Assembly: GCA_946223355.1 (NCBI GenBank)
Contig: CAMIPB010000005.1
Location: 1-64,000, forward strand
Origin: an uncultured Corynebacterium sp.
GTDB lineage: Bacteria > Actinomycetota > Actinomycetes > Mycobacteriales > Mycobacteriaceae
Direction of reading: 5' to 3'
DNA length: 64,000 nt
The position numbers and the translations under genes are program-made. This document shows positions 1 through 8,636 of the stretch, one piece after another (within the stretch, counting starts at the first letter, position 1; each line of letters begins with the position of its first letter). Below the pieces are notes generated by a model. The model was not told the DNA's origin, made no database searches, and saw only the letters and a list, made by a program, of their open reading frames with translations.

Positions 1-49
1 CACCTTGCCAAGGTGAGGGTCGCGAGTTCGAGTCTCGTCATCCGCTCCA
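1..49 (+). tRNA. tRNA-Gly (anticodon GCC), 3' part
   Basis: The window opens inside a tRNA. The anticodon arm reads CACC-TTGCCAA-GGTG, giving anticodon GCC (glycine). It is followed by the variable region, a five-pair T stem (GCGAG/CTCGT) around the loop TTCGAGT, the acceptor strand CATCCGC, discriminator T, and an encoded CCA at 47-49. The D arm and the 5' acceptor strand lie outside the window. The isotype rests on the anticodon alone. Confidence 0.9.
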
Positions 50-52
50 TTA

Positions 53-86
53 AAAGAGGCAGTCACACCAGTGACTGTCTCTTTTT
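53..86 (+). terminator. Intrinsic terminator after tRNA-Gly
   Basis: A 14-base arm at 53-66 pairs with 71-84 around the loop ACCA, with a single G-U pair, and runs into a T tract (82-86). It lies directly behind the tRNA and separates it from the copper cluster. Confidence 0.9.
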
Positions 87-203
87 GAATTCACCCCCCA
101 ATAGTGGGTATCAATAAAAAGAATTAATGACGCCTGGAACTTTCGTTAGGTGGACTTCGACAAATGAACTAGAGTCGATCCGAGCAAGGAAAGGAGAACG
201 CGC

Positions 204-836
204 ATGTCAGGCCAAAAGAAAAGTGCTGTTTGTGCAAGTGCACTCTTGATGGCAGTGCTGAGTTTGGGGCCAGCAACTGGTCGCGATCTCACCCCTCAGG
301 CTTGGGCACATGACTCTGTGATCGGTGGCAATATCGAATCCGGTGAAGTCATCCAAGAGATTCCAGAAGAGTTGGTGCTGGAGTTCTCTGGGCAACCAAA
401 AGAGGGCTTCAACAGCATGGCGCTTACACGCGACGGTGGAGAAGTGGTGTTTAGCGGCGAGCCTCGCGTAGAAGACCGCAATATTTCCATTGATGTGCCT
501 GCTGATGTGGAGTTGTCCCCGGGTGATTACCTCATTGGCTACCAAATTACTTCCTCTGATGGTCATGCAACCCGCGGTGGTGTCTCCTTCGAACTCGCAG
601 GCTCAGGTGTGCAGGAAGAGTCAGCAGAGGCGCCGCACAGCACGACTGATGGCGCAGCTGAGAATTCAGCGGAACCCGCAGGGGCTCTGGAAGATCTTGG
701 GCCCTTCAAATGGCTCATTGCTCTTGGAGCAATCTTGGCTATTGGCGCAGTTGGCGTCGTACTGCTTGCTAAGCGGTCCATGGTTGATGACATCACAGAT
801 GAGAACCGTGCCACGGAGCATCCAGAAAACCTGTGA
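204..836 (+). CDS. CopC-domain copper-binding secreted/membrane protein
   Basis: A 210-residue exported protein with a CopC domain, a beta-sandwich fold that binds copper outside the cytoplasmic membrane. A signal sequence (about residues 1-35) ends at an Ala-Trp-Ala site, so the mature chain would begin with His36, matching the N-terminal histidine ligand of CopC proteins. The second half of the domain has the family pattern SSDGHATRGG, carrying the Asp and His ligands. An acidic Ser/Ala-rich linker follows, then one membrane segment (about 168-190) and a short cytosolic tail. The start has a strong AAAGGAG site. The PCuAC and Dyp genes follow closely in the same direction, pointing to a shared copper/heme role at the cell surface. 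The exact substrate is inferred from family and context. Confidence 0.85.
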   Translation: MSGQKKSAVCASALLMAVLSLGPATGRDLTPQAWAHDSVIGGNIESGEVIQEIPEELVLEFSGQPKEGFNSMALTRDGGEVVFSGEPRVEDRNISIDVPADVELSPGDYLIGYQITSSDGHATRGGVSFELAGSGVQEESAEAPHSTTDGAAENSAEPAGALEDLGPFKWLIALGAILAIGAVGVVLLAKRSMVDDITDENRATEHPENL

Positions 837-856
837 CATTGAAAGAAGGACTTATC

Positions 857-1459
857 ATGTTTAAACCCAAGAGCTTGATTGCTTCCACCGTTGCGCTTTC
901 TGCGTTGATGCTTGCATCCTGCGGAGCCGAAGATGCTGAGGATAAGGCGAGCGAGTCCGCAGAGGCAACAGCGGCTGTAGCTAGCCAAGCTGATAGTTCT
1001 GTGGCTGATGAGTCTGAGTCTGCAATTACCCTGGAGCGCGGTGTCGTGCGTGCAAAGCCAGCCGAGAGCGCTATGACTGGTATTTTTGGCACCTTGACCA
1101 ACCACACTGACAAAGACTTAGAAATCAAAGGCTTTGATTCTAACTTGGACGCTGGCAAGCATGAGATCCACGAGGTTGTAGACGGAGTCATGCGTGAAGT
1201 TCAGGAACCAATGGTCATCCCCGCCAACGGGACGGTGGAACTTAAGCCAGGCGGCAATCACTTTATGATCATGGACTTTGATGATGAAATCAAGGCCGGC
1301 GAGACTGTGGACTTGACTGTTACGTTTTCCGATGATTCCACAGCCGAGATTAAGGGCGTGGCTGTGCGCGAAATGGGTGCCGGTGACGAAAACTACGGCG
1401 ACCTTGAACATGGCGAGATGGGCCACGGGGAAGAAAAACACGGAGAAAAGAAGAACTAG
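857..1459 (+). CDS. PCuAC-type copper chaperone lipoprotein
   Basis: A 200-residue lipoprotein of the PCuAC (DUF461) family, extracytoplasmic copper chaperones that deliver Cu(I), in known cases to cytochrome oxidase. The lipobox LASC places the lipidated Cys at residue 22, and an acidic Ser/Ala spacer follows. The metal-binding pattern is visible: HEIHEVVDGVM, a Met after about ten residues, then GNHFMIMDF with the distal His and Met. The C-terminus is a His/Glu-rich tail (HGEMGHGEEKHGEKK) that could hold extra metal. I chose ATG 857 because GAAAGAAGGA lies just before it; an upstream in-frame start (833) would overlap the preceding gene and lack a site. It is co-oriented with the CopC gene, 20 bases downstream. 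Confidence 0.87.
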   Translation: MFKPKSLIASTVALSALMLASCGAEDAEDKASESAEATAAVASQADSSVADESESAITLERGVVRAKPAESAMTGIFGTLTNHTDKDLEIKGFDSNLDAGKHEIHEVVDGVMREVQEPMVIPANGTVELKPGGNHFMIMDFDDEIKAGETVDLTVTFSDDSTAEIKGVAVREMGAGDENYGDLEHGEMGHGEEKHGEKKN

Positions 1460-1485
1460 CGACAGATCTACAGGTAGGACGCGAC

Positions 1486-2808
1486 ATGAGTGAGGCAGTC
1501 AGTAGGCGCGATCTATTGCGAACCGCAGGTGTGACGGCCGGGCTGGGAATCACTGCATCTAGCTTGGTTAGCTGCAGTGATAGCGAAAATAGCAAGAAGA
1601 ATGCGAGTGCCGGAGGTGCCGGGACGGCTGCGCAAGAAAAAGACGCACCAATGACAACGCTGGCAGATGCCATCGTGGCTTTTGACGGCGAGCATCAGGC
1701 CGGAATTGTAACCCCATCTCAGGCGCAACTTTCGATGGTCGGTTTTGACTTGAAGTCAGACATTACGATTGATGGTTTGCGTAATCTCATGGCGCTGTGG
1801 ACCGAAGATGCACGGAACTTGTGTACCGCCGAGGCGCCTTTGGGTAGCTTGGAACCTGAACTCGTGGAGATTCCAGCCAACCTCACCATCACATGTGGTT
1901 GGGGAGAAGGCGTGTTCAAGCTGCTGGGTGATAAAAGCCTAAAACCAGGGTGGTTGGAGCCGATAAAGAAGTTCAAACGCGACAAGCTGGACGAAGAATG
2001 GGGGCAGACTGATTTAGTTCTGCAGATTTGTTGCGATGATCCTGCAATGGCAGCACACGCGATGCGCCATATGGTCCGCGCTTCAGCTAATTACGCGGAC
2101 GTTAGCTGGGTACAGCAGGGATTCAATAACGCCCACGGCTCACTAGACAAAGGGGCAACGCCGCGTAACCTTTTCGGCCAGAAGGACGGCACTGTCAACC
2201 CTCGGGAACCGGAAGACTTCGCAGACCAAGTCTGGATTGAGGACAGCGGTCTAGGAAACGATGACGGTCACGATTGGATGGCGGGATCCACTGCCATGGT
2301 TATTCGCCGTATTCGGATGAATCTGGATACCTGGGAGCAGCTGGATCGCACATCACGTGAAAATGCGATTGGTCGCACTCTCGATACTGGCGCGCCTTTG
2401 AACAACCCAGACGGTGATGAATTTGAAGCGGTTGACCCAGGGGCCACCGATAAATTTGGCCTGCCCATGGTCGATCCGAAGTCACACGTGGCCAGGGCCC
2501 GTCCGGTTAAAGGCCATCCGGAACAAATGCTGCGTCGGCGACCATTCAACTATTCCTTGCCCCCAAATCCCAAAGACAACGCCGATGGCCAGCTGTCTAA
2601 CGTGGGACTCATCTTCGTTTGCTTTCAGAAAGATCCGAAAAAGCAGTTCGAAGCTATTCAAGAGCGGCTGGATGAAGCGGACATTCTCAACACCTGGATC
2701 ACTCACATTGGTTCGTCGGTGTATTGGGTACCGCCAGGAACAGCGGCGTCGGCAAGCCAGGGCCGCGATACCTATTGGGGACAGTCTGTGCTTGAAGCGG
2801 TAACATAG
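1486..2808 (+). CDS. Tat-exported Dyp-type heme peroxidase (EfeB-like)
   Basis: A 440-residue Dyp-type peroxidase, a heme enzyme that uses H2O2 to oxidise diverse substrates; EfeB relatives act with iron uptake. The N-terminus carries a twin-arginine signal (SRRDLLR) with a hydrophobic stretch ending in LVSC, so it may also be lipidated at Cys30. The family GxxDG motif is present (FGQKDGT) and supplies the distal Asp. The downstream segment DPKSHVARARP carries the proximal heme His, and VIRRIRMNLDTW is the usual core strand. No efeU or efeO homologue is seen; the neighbours are copper-binding proteins, an arrangement I recall from Corynebacterium glutamicum. The physiological substrate is unknown. 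Confidence 0.9.
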   Translation: MSEAVSRRDLLRTAGVTAGLGITASSLVSCSDSENSKKNASAGGAGTAAQEKDAPMTTLADAIVAFDGEHQAGIVTPSQAQLSMVGFDLKSDITIDGLRNLMALWTEDARNLCTAEAPLGSLEPELVEIPANLTITCGWGEGVFKLLGDKSLKPGWLEPIKKFKRDKLDEEWGQTDLVLQICCDDPAMAAHAMRHMVRASANYADVSWVQQGFNNAHGSLDKGATPRNLFGQKDGTVNPREPEDFADQVWIEDSGLGNDDGHDWMAGSTAMVIRRIRMNLDTWEQLDRTSRENAIGRTLDTGAPLNNPDGDEFEAVDPGATDKFGLPMVDPKSHVARARPVKGHPEQMLRRRPFNYSLPPNPKDNADGQLSNVGLIFVCFQKDPKKQFEAIQERLDEADILNTWITHIGSSVYWVPPGTAASASQGRDTYWGQSVLEAVT

Positions 2809-2886
2809 TTCGACGTACTATTTACCCGTTTTGAATTAGGGTGGCGTCCCGGTATGCCGCCATCCGCAAGCGCAAAGGAGCGCATC

Positions 2887-4950
2887 ATGGCTGAACTCAT
2901 CGCAGCACGCAACGTAGGCTACGAATCATTCACTGTTCCTGCAGGTACACCGGTTGGTGCGGCCATGAAGGAAATGGATCTTCCCAATAAAGGCCCAGAA
3001 GCAGTAGTGGTGGTCCGCGACGAGCAAGGCAATTTGAAAGACTTGTCTTTTGTACCCGCGGCTGATGCCTCTTTTACACCTGTTGCAGCTTGTGAGGAAG
3101 ACGGCCGCGCTGTCATCCGTCACTCGTGTGCACACGTTTTGGCACAGGCGGTTCAGGCTGAGTTCCCGGGCACCAAATTGGGCATCGGTCCGGCGATTGA
3201 AAACGGCTTTTACTACGACTTCCAAGTTGAAGAACCTTTCACTCCGGAGGCGTTAAAAGCCATTGAAAAGCGGATGAAGAAAATCATCAAGACCGGCCAG
3301 AAGTTTGAACGTGGCGTTTACGCGGATGCAGAAGAAGCAGCTCAGCGCTTGGCAGCAGAGCCATTTAAGCTTGAACTCGTGCAAGATAAGGGCAACGTAG
3401 ACCCAGATTCAGATGAAGCAACTGAAGTTGGTGCAGGCGAGTTGACCTACTACGACAACGTCAACCCTCGTACCGGGGAAGTGGAGTGGTCGGATCTTTG
3501 CCGTGGCCCGCACCTGCCCACCACCAAATACATTCCGGCGTTCACACTGACTCGATCTTCCGGAGCTTATTGGCGCGGTGATCAGTCCAAGGCAGATCTG
3601 CAACGCATCTACGGCACGGCGTGGGAATCCAAGGAAGTCTTGGAGGAATACCAGACCATGATGGAAGAAGCTGAAAAGCGCGATCACCGCCGCTTAGGCT
3701 CCGAACTGGATCTGTTTTCCTTCCCGGATGAAATTGGTTCGGGTTTCCCAGTGTTCCACCCGAATGGCGGCATAATCCGCCTCGAAATGGAAGAGCACTC
3801 CCGACGTCGCCATATCGCGGACGGCTATTCGTTTGTCAATACTCCACACATCACCAAGGGCGACTTGTTCAAGAAGTCGGGTCACTTGGACTTCTACGCC
3901 GACGGCATGTTCCCACCGATGCAGTTGGACGGTGAATCTGACGCTGACGGTAACGTGACTAAGCCTGCGCAGGACTACTACGCCAAACCCATGAACTGCC
4001 CGATGCACAACCTGATTTTTGCTTCTCGCGGTCGTTCTTACCGTGAGCTGCCTTTGCGGTTGTTTGAGTTCGGCACGGTCTACCGCTACGAAAAGTCCGG
4101 TGTTATCCACGGTCTAACCCGTGCACGCGGTTTTACCCAGGATGATGCGCACATTTACTGCACGGAGGATCAGCTCGAGGACGAGCTCACCAAGGTCTTA
4201 GACTTCATTATTTCCCTGCTGCAAGACTACGGCCTGGATGATTTTTACCTAGAGCTATCTACCAAGGACCCAAACAAGTACGTTGGCTCTGACGAGATCT
4301 GGGAAAAGTCCACCTCTATTCTGGAGCGCGTTGCAACCAAGTCTGGCCTTGAACTGGTTCCAGACCCAGCTGGTGCTGCATTTTATGGACCAAAGATTTC
4401 AGTTCAAGCGCGTGATGCGATTGGCCGTACTTGGCAAATGTCTACCGTTCAGTTGGATTTCAACTTGCCGGAGCGATTCCAGCTGGAATACACCGCACCA
4501 GATGGTTCTAAGCAACGTCCTATTATGATTCACCGCGCACTGTTTGGCTCCATTGAGCGCTTCTTCGGTGTGCTCCTCGAACACTACGCAGGCGCATTCC
4601 CAGCATGGTTAGCACCGCAACAAGTGATTGGCATTCCGGTTGCAGACGAGTTTATCCCTTATCTGGAAACGGTGACGCAGAAGCTGCGGGAGAAGGGCAT
4701 TCGCGCGGACGTGGATACCTCTGATGATCGCATGCAGAAGAAGATTCGTAACCACACCACAGGAAAGGTGCCGTTCATGCTGCTTGCTGGCGGCCGTGAT
4801 GTTGAAAGCGATGCGGTGTCCTTCCGTTTCCTCGACGGTACTCAGGTCAACGGCGTGCCGATCGATGAGGCAGTATCGTTGATTGCTGACTGGATTACTC
4901 AACGCAATAATGAGCAGCCGAGCGAGGAAGCCATTGCAGCTCGACGATAG
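2887..4950 (+). CDS. thrS: Threonyl-tRNA synthetase
   Basis: A class II synthetase charging tRNA-Thr, 687 residues, the normal length. Order: TGS domain (about 1-65), the editing domain with HSCAH and the later Cys/His pair, the catalytic core (NCPMHN with the zinc Cys, the motif 2 region GLTRARGFTQDDAH, C-terminal motif 3 GSIERFFGVLLEH) and the anticodon-binding domain. I set the start at ATG 2887, which has AAAGGAG seven bases upstream; an in-frame ATG at 2854 would add eleven residues without a comparable site. It begins the tightly packed operon leading to pimA, and the next gene overlaps its 3' end. I saw no T-box in the short upstream gap. Confidence 0.97.
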   Translation: MAELIAARNVGYESFTVPAGTPVGAAMKEMDLPNKGPEAVVVVRDEQGNLKDLSFVPAADASFTPVAACEEDGRAVIRHSCAHVLAQAVQAEFPGTKLGIGPAIENGFYYDFQVEEPFTPEALKAIEKRMKKIIKTGQKFERGVYADAEEAAQRLAAEPFKLELVQDKGNVDPDSDEATEVGAGELTYYDNVNPRTGEVEWSDLCRGPHLPTTKYIPAFTLTRSSGAYWRGDQSKADLQRIYGTAWESKEVLEEYQTMMEEAEKRDHRRLGSELDLFSFPDEIGSGFPVFHPNGGIIRLEMEEHSRRRHIADGYSFVNTPHITKGDLFKKSGHLDFYADGMFPPMQLDGESDADGNVTKPAQDYYAKPMNCPMHNLIFASRGRSYRELPLRLFEFGTVYRYEKSGVIHGLTRARGFTQDDAHIYCTEDQLEDELTKVLDFIISLLQDYGLDDFYLELSTKDPNKYVGSDEIWEKSTSILERVATKSGLELVPDPAGAAFYGPKISVQARDAIGRTWQMSTVQLDFNLPERFQLEYTAPDGSKQRPIMIHRALFGSIERFFGVLLEHYAGAFPAWLAPQQVIGIPVADEFIPYLETVTQKLREKGIRADVDTSDDRMQKKIRNHTTGKVPFMLLAGGRDVESDAVSFRFLDGTQVNGVPIDEAVSLIADWITQRNNEQPSEEAIAARR

Positions 4951-5524
4951 CGGTAGCGCGAGTAGGGCAGACGCCACAAGAAGCGAAGACAGGCTTCAGC
5001 GATTGTGGGCCCCCTACCGAATGAGCTATATCGGAGGAAAGCGTAGCAAGGATCCTTTCATCGATGCTCCAAAGCAGACCGATGAAGAAGCCCTCATCAT
5101 CGCCCGGGGTAAGCATGTTTACGCCTTGCTCAATCTGTTTCCTTATAATGCTGGCCACTTGATGGTGGTGCCTTACCGCAAGGTGGCAGACCTGGAAGCG
5201 CTGACTGATCTGGAAACAGCGGAACTCATGGTTTTTGTGAAACGTGCAATCCGCACTCTCAAGCACGTCTCTGCGCCTGAGGCAGTCAACGTGGGCTTGA
5301 ATCTGGGCCGCGCATCCGGCGGTTCGGTGGGGGATCACCTGCACATGCATGTTGTTCCGCGCTGGCCTGGGGACTCGAATTTCATGACGGTCTTGGACTC
5401 CACCAAAGTCTTACCGCAGTTGTTATCTGACACTCGCGCGTTGTTGGCGCAAGGGTGGCAAGATGTAGGAGAGAATCCCACTGTTAGCCAAACAGATGAC
5501 GAAGGTAAGGAGACCACATGCTGA
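4910..5524 (+). CDS. HIT-family protein (Ap4A phosphorylase/hydrolase type)
   Basis: A histidine-triad nucleotide-binding protein. The active-site motif HLHMHVVPRW is complete, and the N-terminal block GKHVYALLNLFPYNAGHLMVVPY is the standard HIT strand-helix core (given here only to about residue level). In Mycobacterium tuberculosis the gene in this place (Rv2613c) is a diadenosine tetraphosphate phosphorylase, and by position and length this is its orthologue. It overlaps the end of thrS by 41 bases and the start of pgsA by 7, so it should be translationally coupled to both. The start is uncertain: ATG 4910 lacks a clear ribosome site, TTG 4883 is possible, and family similarity begins only at DRLQRLW. 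Confidence 0.88.
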   Translation: MSSRARKPLQLDDSGSASRADATRSEDRLQRLWAPYRMSYIGGKRSKDPFIDAPKQTDEEALIIARGKHVYALLNLFPYNAGHLMVVPYRKVADLEALTDLETAELMVFVKRAIRTLKHVSAPEAVNVGLNLGRASGGSVGDHLHMHVVPRWPGDSNFMTVLDSTKVLPQLLSDTRALLAQGWQDVGENPTVSQTDDEGKETTC

Positions 5525-6123
5525 GTGTGCACGGTCGCAAACCCGCAGCTGTGGTCGTTGAACCCGTCGCACAAGCCTTCCTCAAAATTGGCTTAACCCC
5601 CAATGTGGTTACGTTTATCGGCACTGTAGTGACCATTGCGATTTCCGTGGTTCTAATTCCAACGAACCACCTCTTCTTAGCGGCAGTTTTGTCTGGCCTG
5701 TTCGCTGCCTTCGACATGGTTGACGGCACAATGGCACGACTCAGCAAGGGGGTCACGGCATTTGGTGCTACGTTGGATGCTTCATGTGACAGAATTACTG
5801 ATGGTGCCCTCTTTGCTGCGATTGTGTGGTGGATGGTCTACGTGGATAATTCGCATCAAGCGACGGTGGCCGCCACGCTCGTAGTTTTGGTGTCATCGCA
5901 GGTGATTTCCTATGTAAAAGCACGAGGAGAGGCATCTGGCTTCACCATGGTAGGCGGCCTAATTGAGCGTCCAGAACGTTTGATACTAGGTCTCGTGGGA
6001 GTCGGCTTGGAAGGACTCGGAGTACCATGGGCGGTCGAAATAGCAATGGGCATTTTGGCTGTCGGTTCAGTTATTACCGTTATCCAACGCTTGGCCCAAG
6101 CCGCTCGCCAAGAACAGAATTAA
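5518..6123 (+). CDS. pgsA: Phosphatidylinositol phosphate synthase (CDP-alcohol phosphatidyltransferase)
   Basis: A 201-residue polytopic membrane enzyme of the CDP-alcohol phosphotransferase family. The signature D-x2-DG-x2-AR-x8-G-x3-D-x3-D is intact (DMVDGTMARL, then GATLDASCDRITD). In actinobacteria the copy next to pimA makes phosphatidylinositol phosphate from CDP-diacylglycerol and inositol 3-phosphate, the first step toward phosphatidylinositol mannosides. Specificity is inferred from position, since the motif alone does not separate it from phosphatidylglycerophosphate synthases. The ATG lies inside the last codons of the HIT gene. Confidence 0.9.
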   Translation: MLSVHGRKPAAVVVEPVAQAFLKIGLTPNVVTFIGTVVTIAISVVLIPTNHLFLAAVLSGLFAAFDMVDGTMARLSKGVTAFGATLDASCDRITDGALFAAIVWWMVYVDNSHQATVAATLVVLVSSQVISYVKARGEASGFTMVGGLIERPERLILGLVGVGLEGLGVPWAVEIAMGILAVGSVITVIQRLAQAARQEQN

Positions 6124-6127
6124 CCAT

Positions 6128-7048
6128 ATGAATGTTGCTTTATCGATCAAAGAACGCCTCACTGCTTGGGGATATATCGCAGGTTGGAAACTAATATCAC
6201 GTCTACCTGAGCGGGTGACCTTACCGTTGTTTTATGCTGGGGCAGACTTAGCCAGCAAAAATGGCAAAGGCATGGAGCAACTACGGTCGAACCTCGCGCG
6301 AGTTGTGGGACCGGAAAACGTGACCCGTAAACTCGTTCGGGACAGTGTGCGTTCCTACGCGCGGTACTGGCTCGAGGCGTTTCGTTTACCCCGAATCCAC
6401 AACGAGCCTGGCCTGCAAGACAGACTCCGACAATCAGTAACAGGGGTCGAGCATCTCGACGCCCACCAAGAAACTGGCCGTGGGTTAATTCTCGCGCTGC
6501 CGCATACTGGCAACTGGGATATGGCGGGAGCCTACCTTGCGCACAACTATGGTGCGTTTACCACTGTGGCGGAGCGCGTGAAACCCGATATTTTGTTTAA
6601 AGCCTTCGTAGAATTTCGGGAATCATTGGGGTTTGAAGTCCTTCCTCTCACAGGTGGTACAACTCCGCCATACGCCCGCATGCGCGAAGTTTTACAGTCA
6701 GGCGGCATTGTCTGCCTGCTTGCAGAACGCGACCTTACCCGCAGCGGAGTTACAGTCGATTTCTTTGGGGAGCCAGCGAATTTCGCAGCAGGCCCCGCCA
6801 AACTTGCGCAAGAAACAGGCGCAGCCTTGCACGTGGCTCATAGTTGGTTTACGGCTGAACCACAGGGGTGGGGATTAAGCGTCTCCGAAGAAATACCTGT
6901 TTCTTCAGTTGGTGAAACGACCCAACGAATCGCTGATGCATTTGCAACCAACATCGCACGACATCCTGCAGATTGGCATATGCTCCAACCACAGTGGAAC
7001 GCCGACGTTGAGCGTCGTCGCTTGGCCCGCGATAAGGAAAGGCACTAA
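6128..7048 (+). CDS. Phosphatidylinositol mannoside acyltransferase (LPLAT family)
   Basis: A 306-residue acyltransferase of the lauroyl/myristoyl transferase-like group. The catalytic H-x4-D motif is visible in LPHTGNWDMAG. A second block (ERDLTRSGVTVDFFGEPA) is typical of the HtrB/LpxL-like branch that includes mycobacterial PatA (Rv2611c), which acylates the mannose of PIM1/PIM2 at the cytosolic membrane face. The gene sits between the PI-phosphate synthase and pimA with gaps of 4 and 2 bases, as in mycobacteria, supporting the same role. The substrate is inferred from context. Confidence 0.9.
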   Translation: MNVALSIKERLTAWGYIAGWKLISRLPERVTLPLFYAGADLASKNGKGMEQLRSNLARVVGPENVTRKLVRDSVRSYARYWLEAFRLPRIHNEPGLQDRLRQSVTGVEHLDAHQETGRGLILALPHTGNWDMAGAYLAHNYGAFTTVAERVKPDILFKAFVEFRESLGFEVLPLTGGTTPPYARMREVLQSGGIVCLLAERDLTRSGVTVDFFGEPANFAAGPAKLAQETGAALHVAHSWFTAEPQGWGLSVSEEIPVSSVGETTQRIADAFATNIARHPADWHMLQPQWNADVERRRLARDKERH

Positions 7049-7050
7049 CT

Positions 7051-8151
7051 ATGCGTATCGGTATCGTGTGCCCGTATTCCTTTGACGAACCTGGGGGAGT
7101 TCAAGCCCATATTCTTGATCTTGCCACGGTCTTTATTGAACAAGGCCATCACGTGGAAGTCTTAGGGCCGGCGGCACCGGACACTGAACTACCGGACTAC
7201 GTTTTCAAAGGTGGACGTTCAATACCGATCCAGTACAACGGCAGCGTAGCTCGCCTTTCAATCGGTCCTCATGTACGTAAAAATGTTCGTGAATTTATTC
7301 GGCGTGGGCAGTTCGATGTTTTGCACATCCACGAACCCAATTCCCCGAGCTATTCCATGGTCGCGTTACGTGAAGCAACTGGACCAATCGTGGCTACTTA
7401 TCACGCATCGGCAACTTCAAGTGCGGTCCTAAAACTGGCTCGGCCTTTTCTTACTCCTTTATTGGAAAAGATCCGCGGCGGAATCGCGGTTTCGGAAATG
7501 GCACGCCGCTGGCAGGTAGAACAATTAGGAGGGGATCCAGTACTTATTCCCAACGGTGTAGATACTTCTGTTTACGCCGCCGCATTAAGCGCAGCATCTG
7601 ACCACCCTGCAAACGAGAAACTAGAGATTGTTTTTCTCGGAAGGCTTGATGAGCCAAGAAAGGGATTGGATATCCTTTTAGAGGCAGTAAACGTCTTGGA
7701 TCGGGATGTCCGCGTGACCGTCATGGGAGGTGGACGGGCGCGTACTGTGCCTGGAGTGGACTTCGCGGGCAGGGTTACTGACGCAGAAAAGGCCGAGATA
7801 CTTGGGAGAGCAGACATCTACGTTGCCCCCAATACCGGCGGTGAATCCTTCGGCATTGTTCTTGTTGAAGCAATGGCGGCTGGGTGCGCGGTAGTGGCCA
7901 GTGATCTAGAAGCCTTTGAAGCCGTGTGTAACGTGAGCAGTGACAACCCCGCTGGTGTCTTGTTCCGCACTGGCGATGCCCATGATCTTAGCGAGAAACT
8001 TCGAGAGCTTATCGACGACCCTGCGGCGCGGAGTGCTCTTGTCGATGCGGGTAAGCAGAGAGCTCAAACCTATGATTGGGATAGTGTTGCTAGCGAAGTG
8101 CTTGCGGTGTACGAAACGGTGCATGATGGCACTACAGTTGGCTTGCGCTAG
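7051..8151 (+). CDS. pimA: Phosphatidylinositol alpha-mannosyltransferase PimA
   Basis: A 366-residue GT4 glycosyltransferase with GT-B fold. It transfers mannose from GDP-mannose to phosphatidylinositol, the first committed step of PIM, lipomannan and lipoarabinomannan synthesis. The N-terminal PGGVQAHI loop and the C-terminal nucleotide-sugar motif GGESFGIVLVEAMAAG are present, together with the LGRLDEPRKGLD strand common to GT4 enzymes. It starts two bases after the acyltransferase stop. Two GT4 mannosyltransferases (PimA and PimB') exist in this genus; the neighbourhood identifies this one as PimA. Confidence 0.94.
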   Translation: MRIGIVCPYSFDEPGGVQAHILDLATVFIEQGHHVEVLGPAAPDTELPDYVFKGGRSIPIQYNGSVARLSIGPHVRKNVREFIRRGQFDVLHIHEPNSPSYSMVALREATGPIVATYHASATSSAVLKLARPFLTPLLEKIRGGIAVSEMARRWQVEQLGGDPVLIPNGVDTSVYAAALSAASDHPANEKLEIVFLGRLDEPRKGLDILLEAVNVLDRDVRVTVMGGGRARTVPGVDFAGRVTDAEKAEILGRADIYVAPNTGGESFGIVLVEAMAAGCAVVASDLEAFEAVCNVSSDNPAGVLFRTGDAHDLSEKLRELIDDPAARSALVDAGKQRAQTYDWDSVASEVLAVYETVHDGTTVGLR

Positions 8152-8174
8152 TGGAAGGTAAATTGTAAAGCATT

Positions 8175-8636
8175 ATGACTGCAGGCGCGTTTGTCCTCAT
8201 CATCGCTCTCTTCGTATTGACTGTTGTGGCGTTATGGGCCTATTTCACTGCACAACGTCTCAATACACTGCATGTGCGCACGGATTCTGCGCTGCAACAA
8301 TTGGAAGCCGCACTCAATCGGCGAGCTGCGGTAGCTGCCGCGCTTATCCCTGAAGCTGTGGAACCTGCTCAGCAGGCGGAATCGATAACCCTGACCCACT
8401 TCAATTTAAATGAACGAGCGCAGCAAGAACGCTCGGTGACAGCGGTTATCAAAGCTTCAGAACAGGCTGATACACCAGCACTTGTCGACGCTGAAGCGCG
8501 AGTCCAACTCGCCCATCGCTTCTACAACGAAGCAGCGGCAGATACCCGCGCGCTACGTCTACGCCCCGCCGTCAAGCTTTGTCGTCTCGGGGGTACTGCC
8601 GCGCTGCCTGATTTCTTCACGCACGTGACCTCCTAA
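8175..8636 (+). CDS. LemA-like membrane-anchored protein
   Basis: A 153-residue protein with one N-terminal membrane segment (about 5-25) and a mostly helical, Ala-rich domain. The segment ALQQLEAALNRRAAVAAAL resembles the LemA helix with its paired Arg residues, and AHRFYNEAAADTRALR resembles the LemA NxFYN region. I therefore call it LemA-like with moderate confidence; its function is unknown. It follows pimA by 23 bases and likely ends that operon. Its last 78 bases overlap the 3' end of the convergent glycosyltransferase gene on the other strand. Confidence 0.65.
   Translation: MTAGAFVLIIALFVLTVVALWAYFTAQRLNTLHVRTDSALQQLEAALNRRAAVAAALIPEAVEPAQQAESITLTHFNLNERAQQERSVTAVIKASEQADTPALVDAEARVQLAHRFYNEAAADTRALRLRPAVKLCRLGGTAALPDFFTHVTS

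Noticed and set aside
2809..2886. A T-box riboswitch upstream of thrS
   Set aside because: The gap is only 78 bases, too short for a T-box, and no specifier/antiterminator structure is visible.
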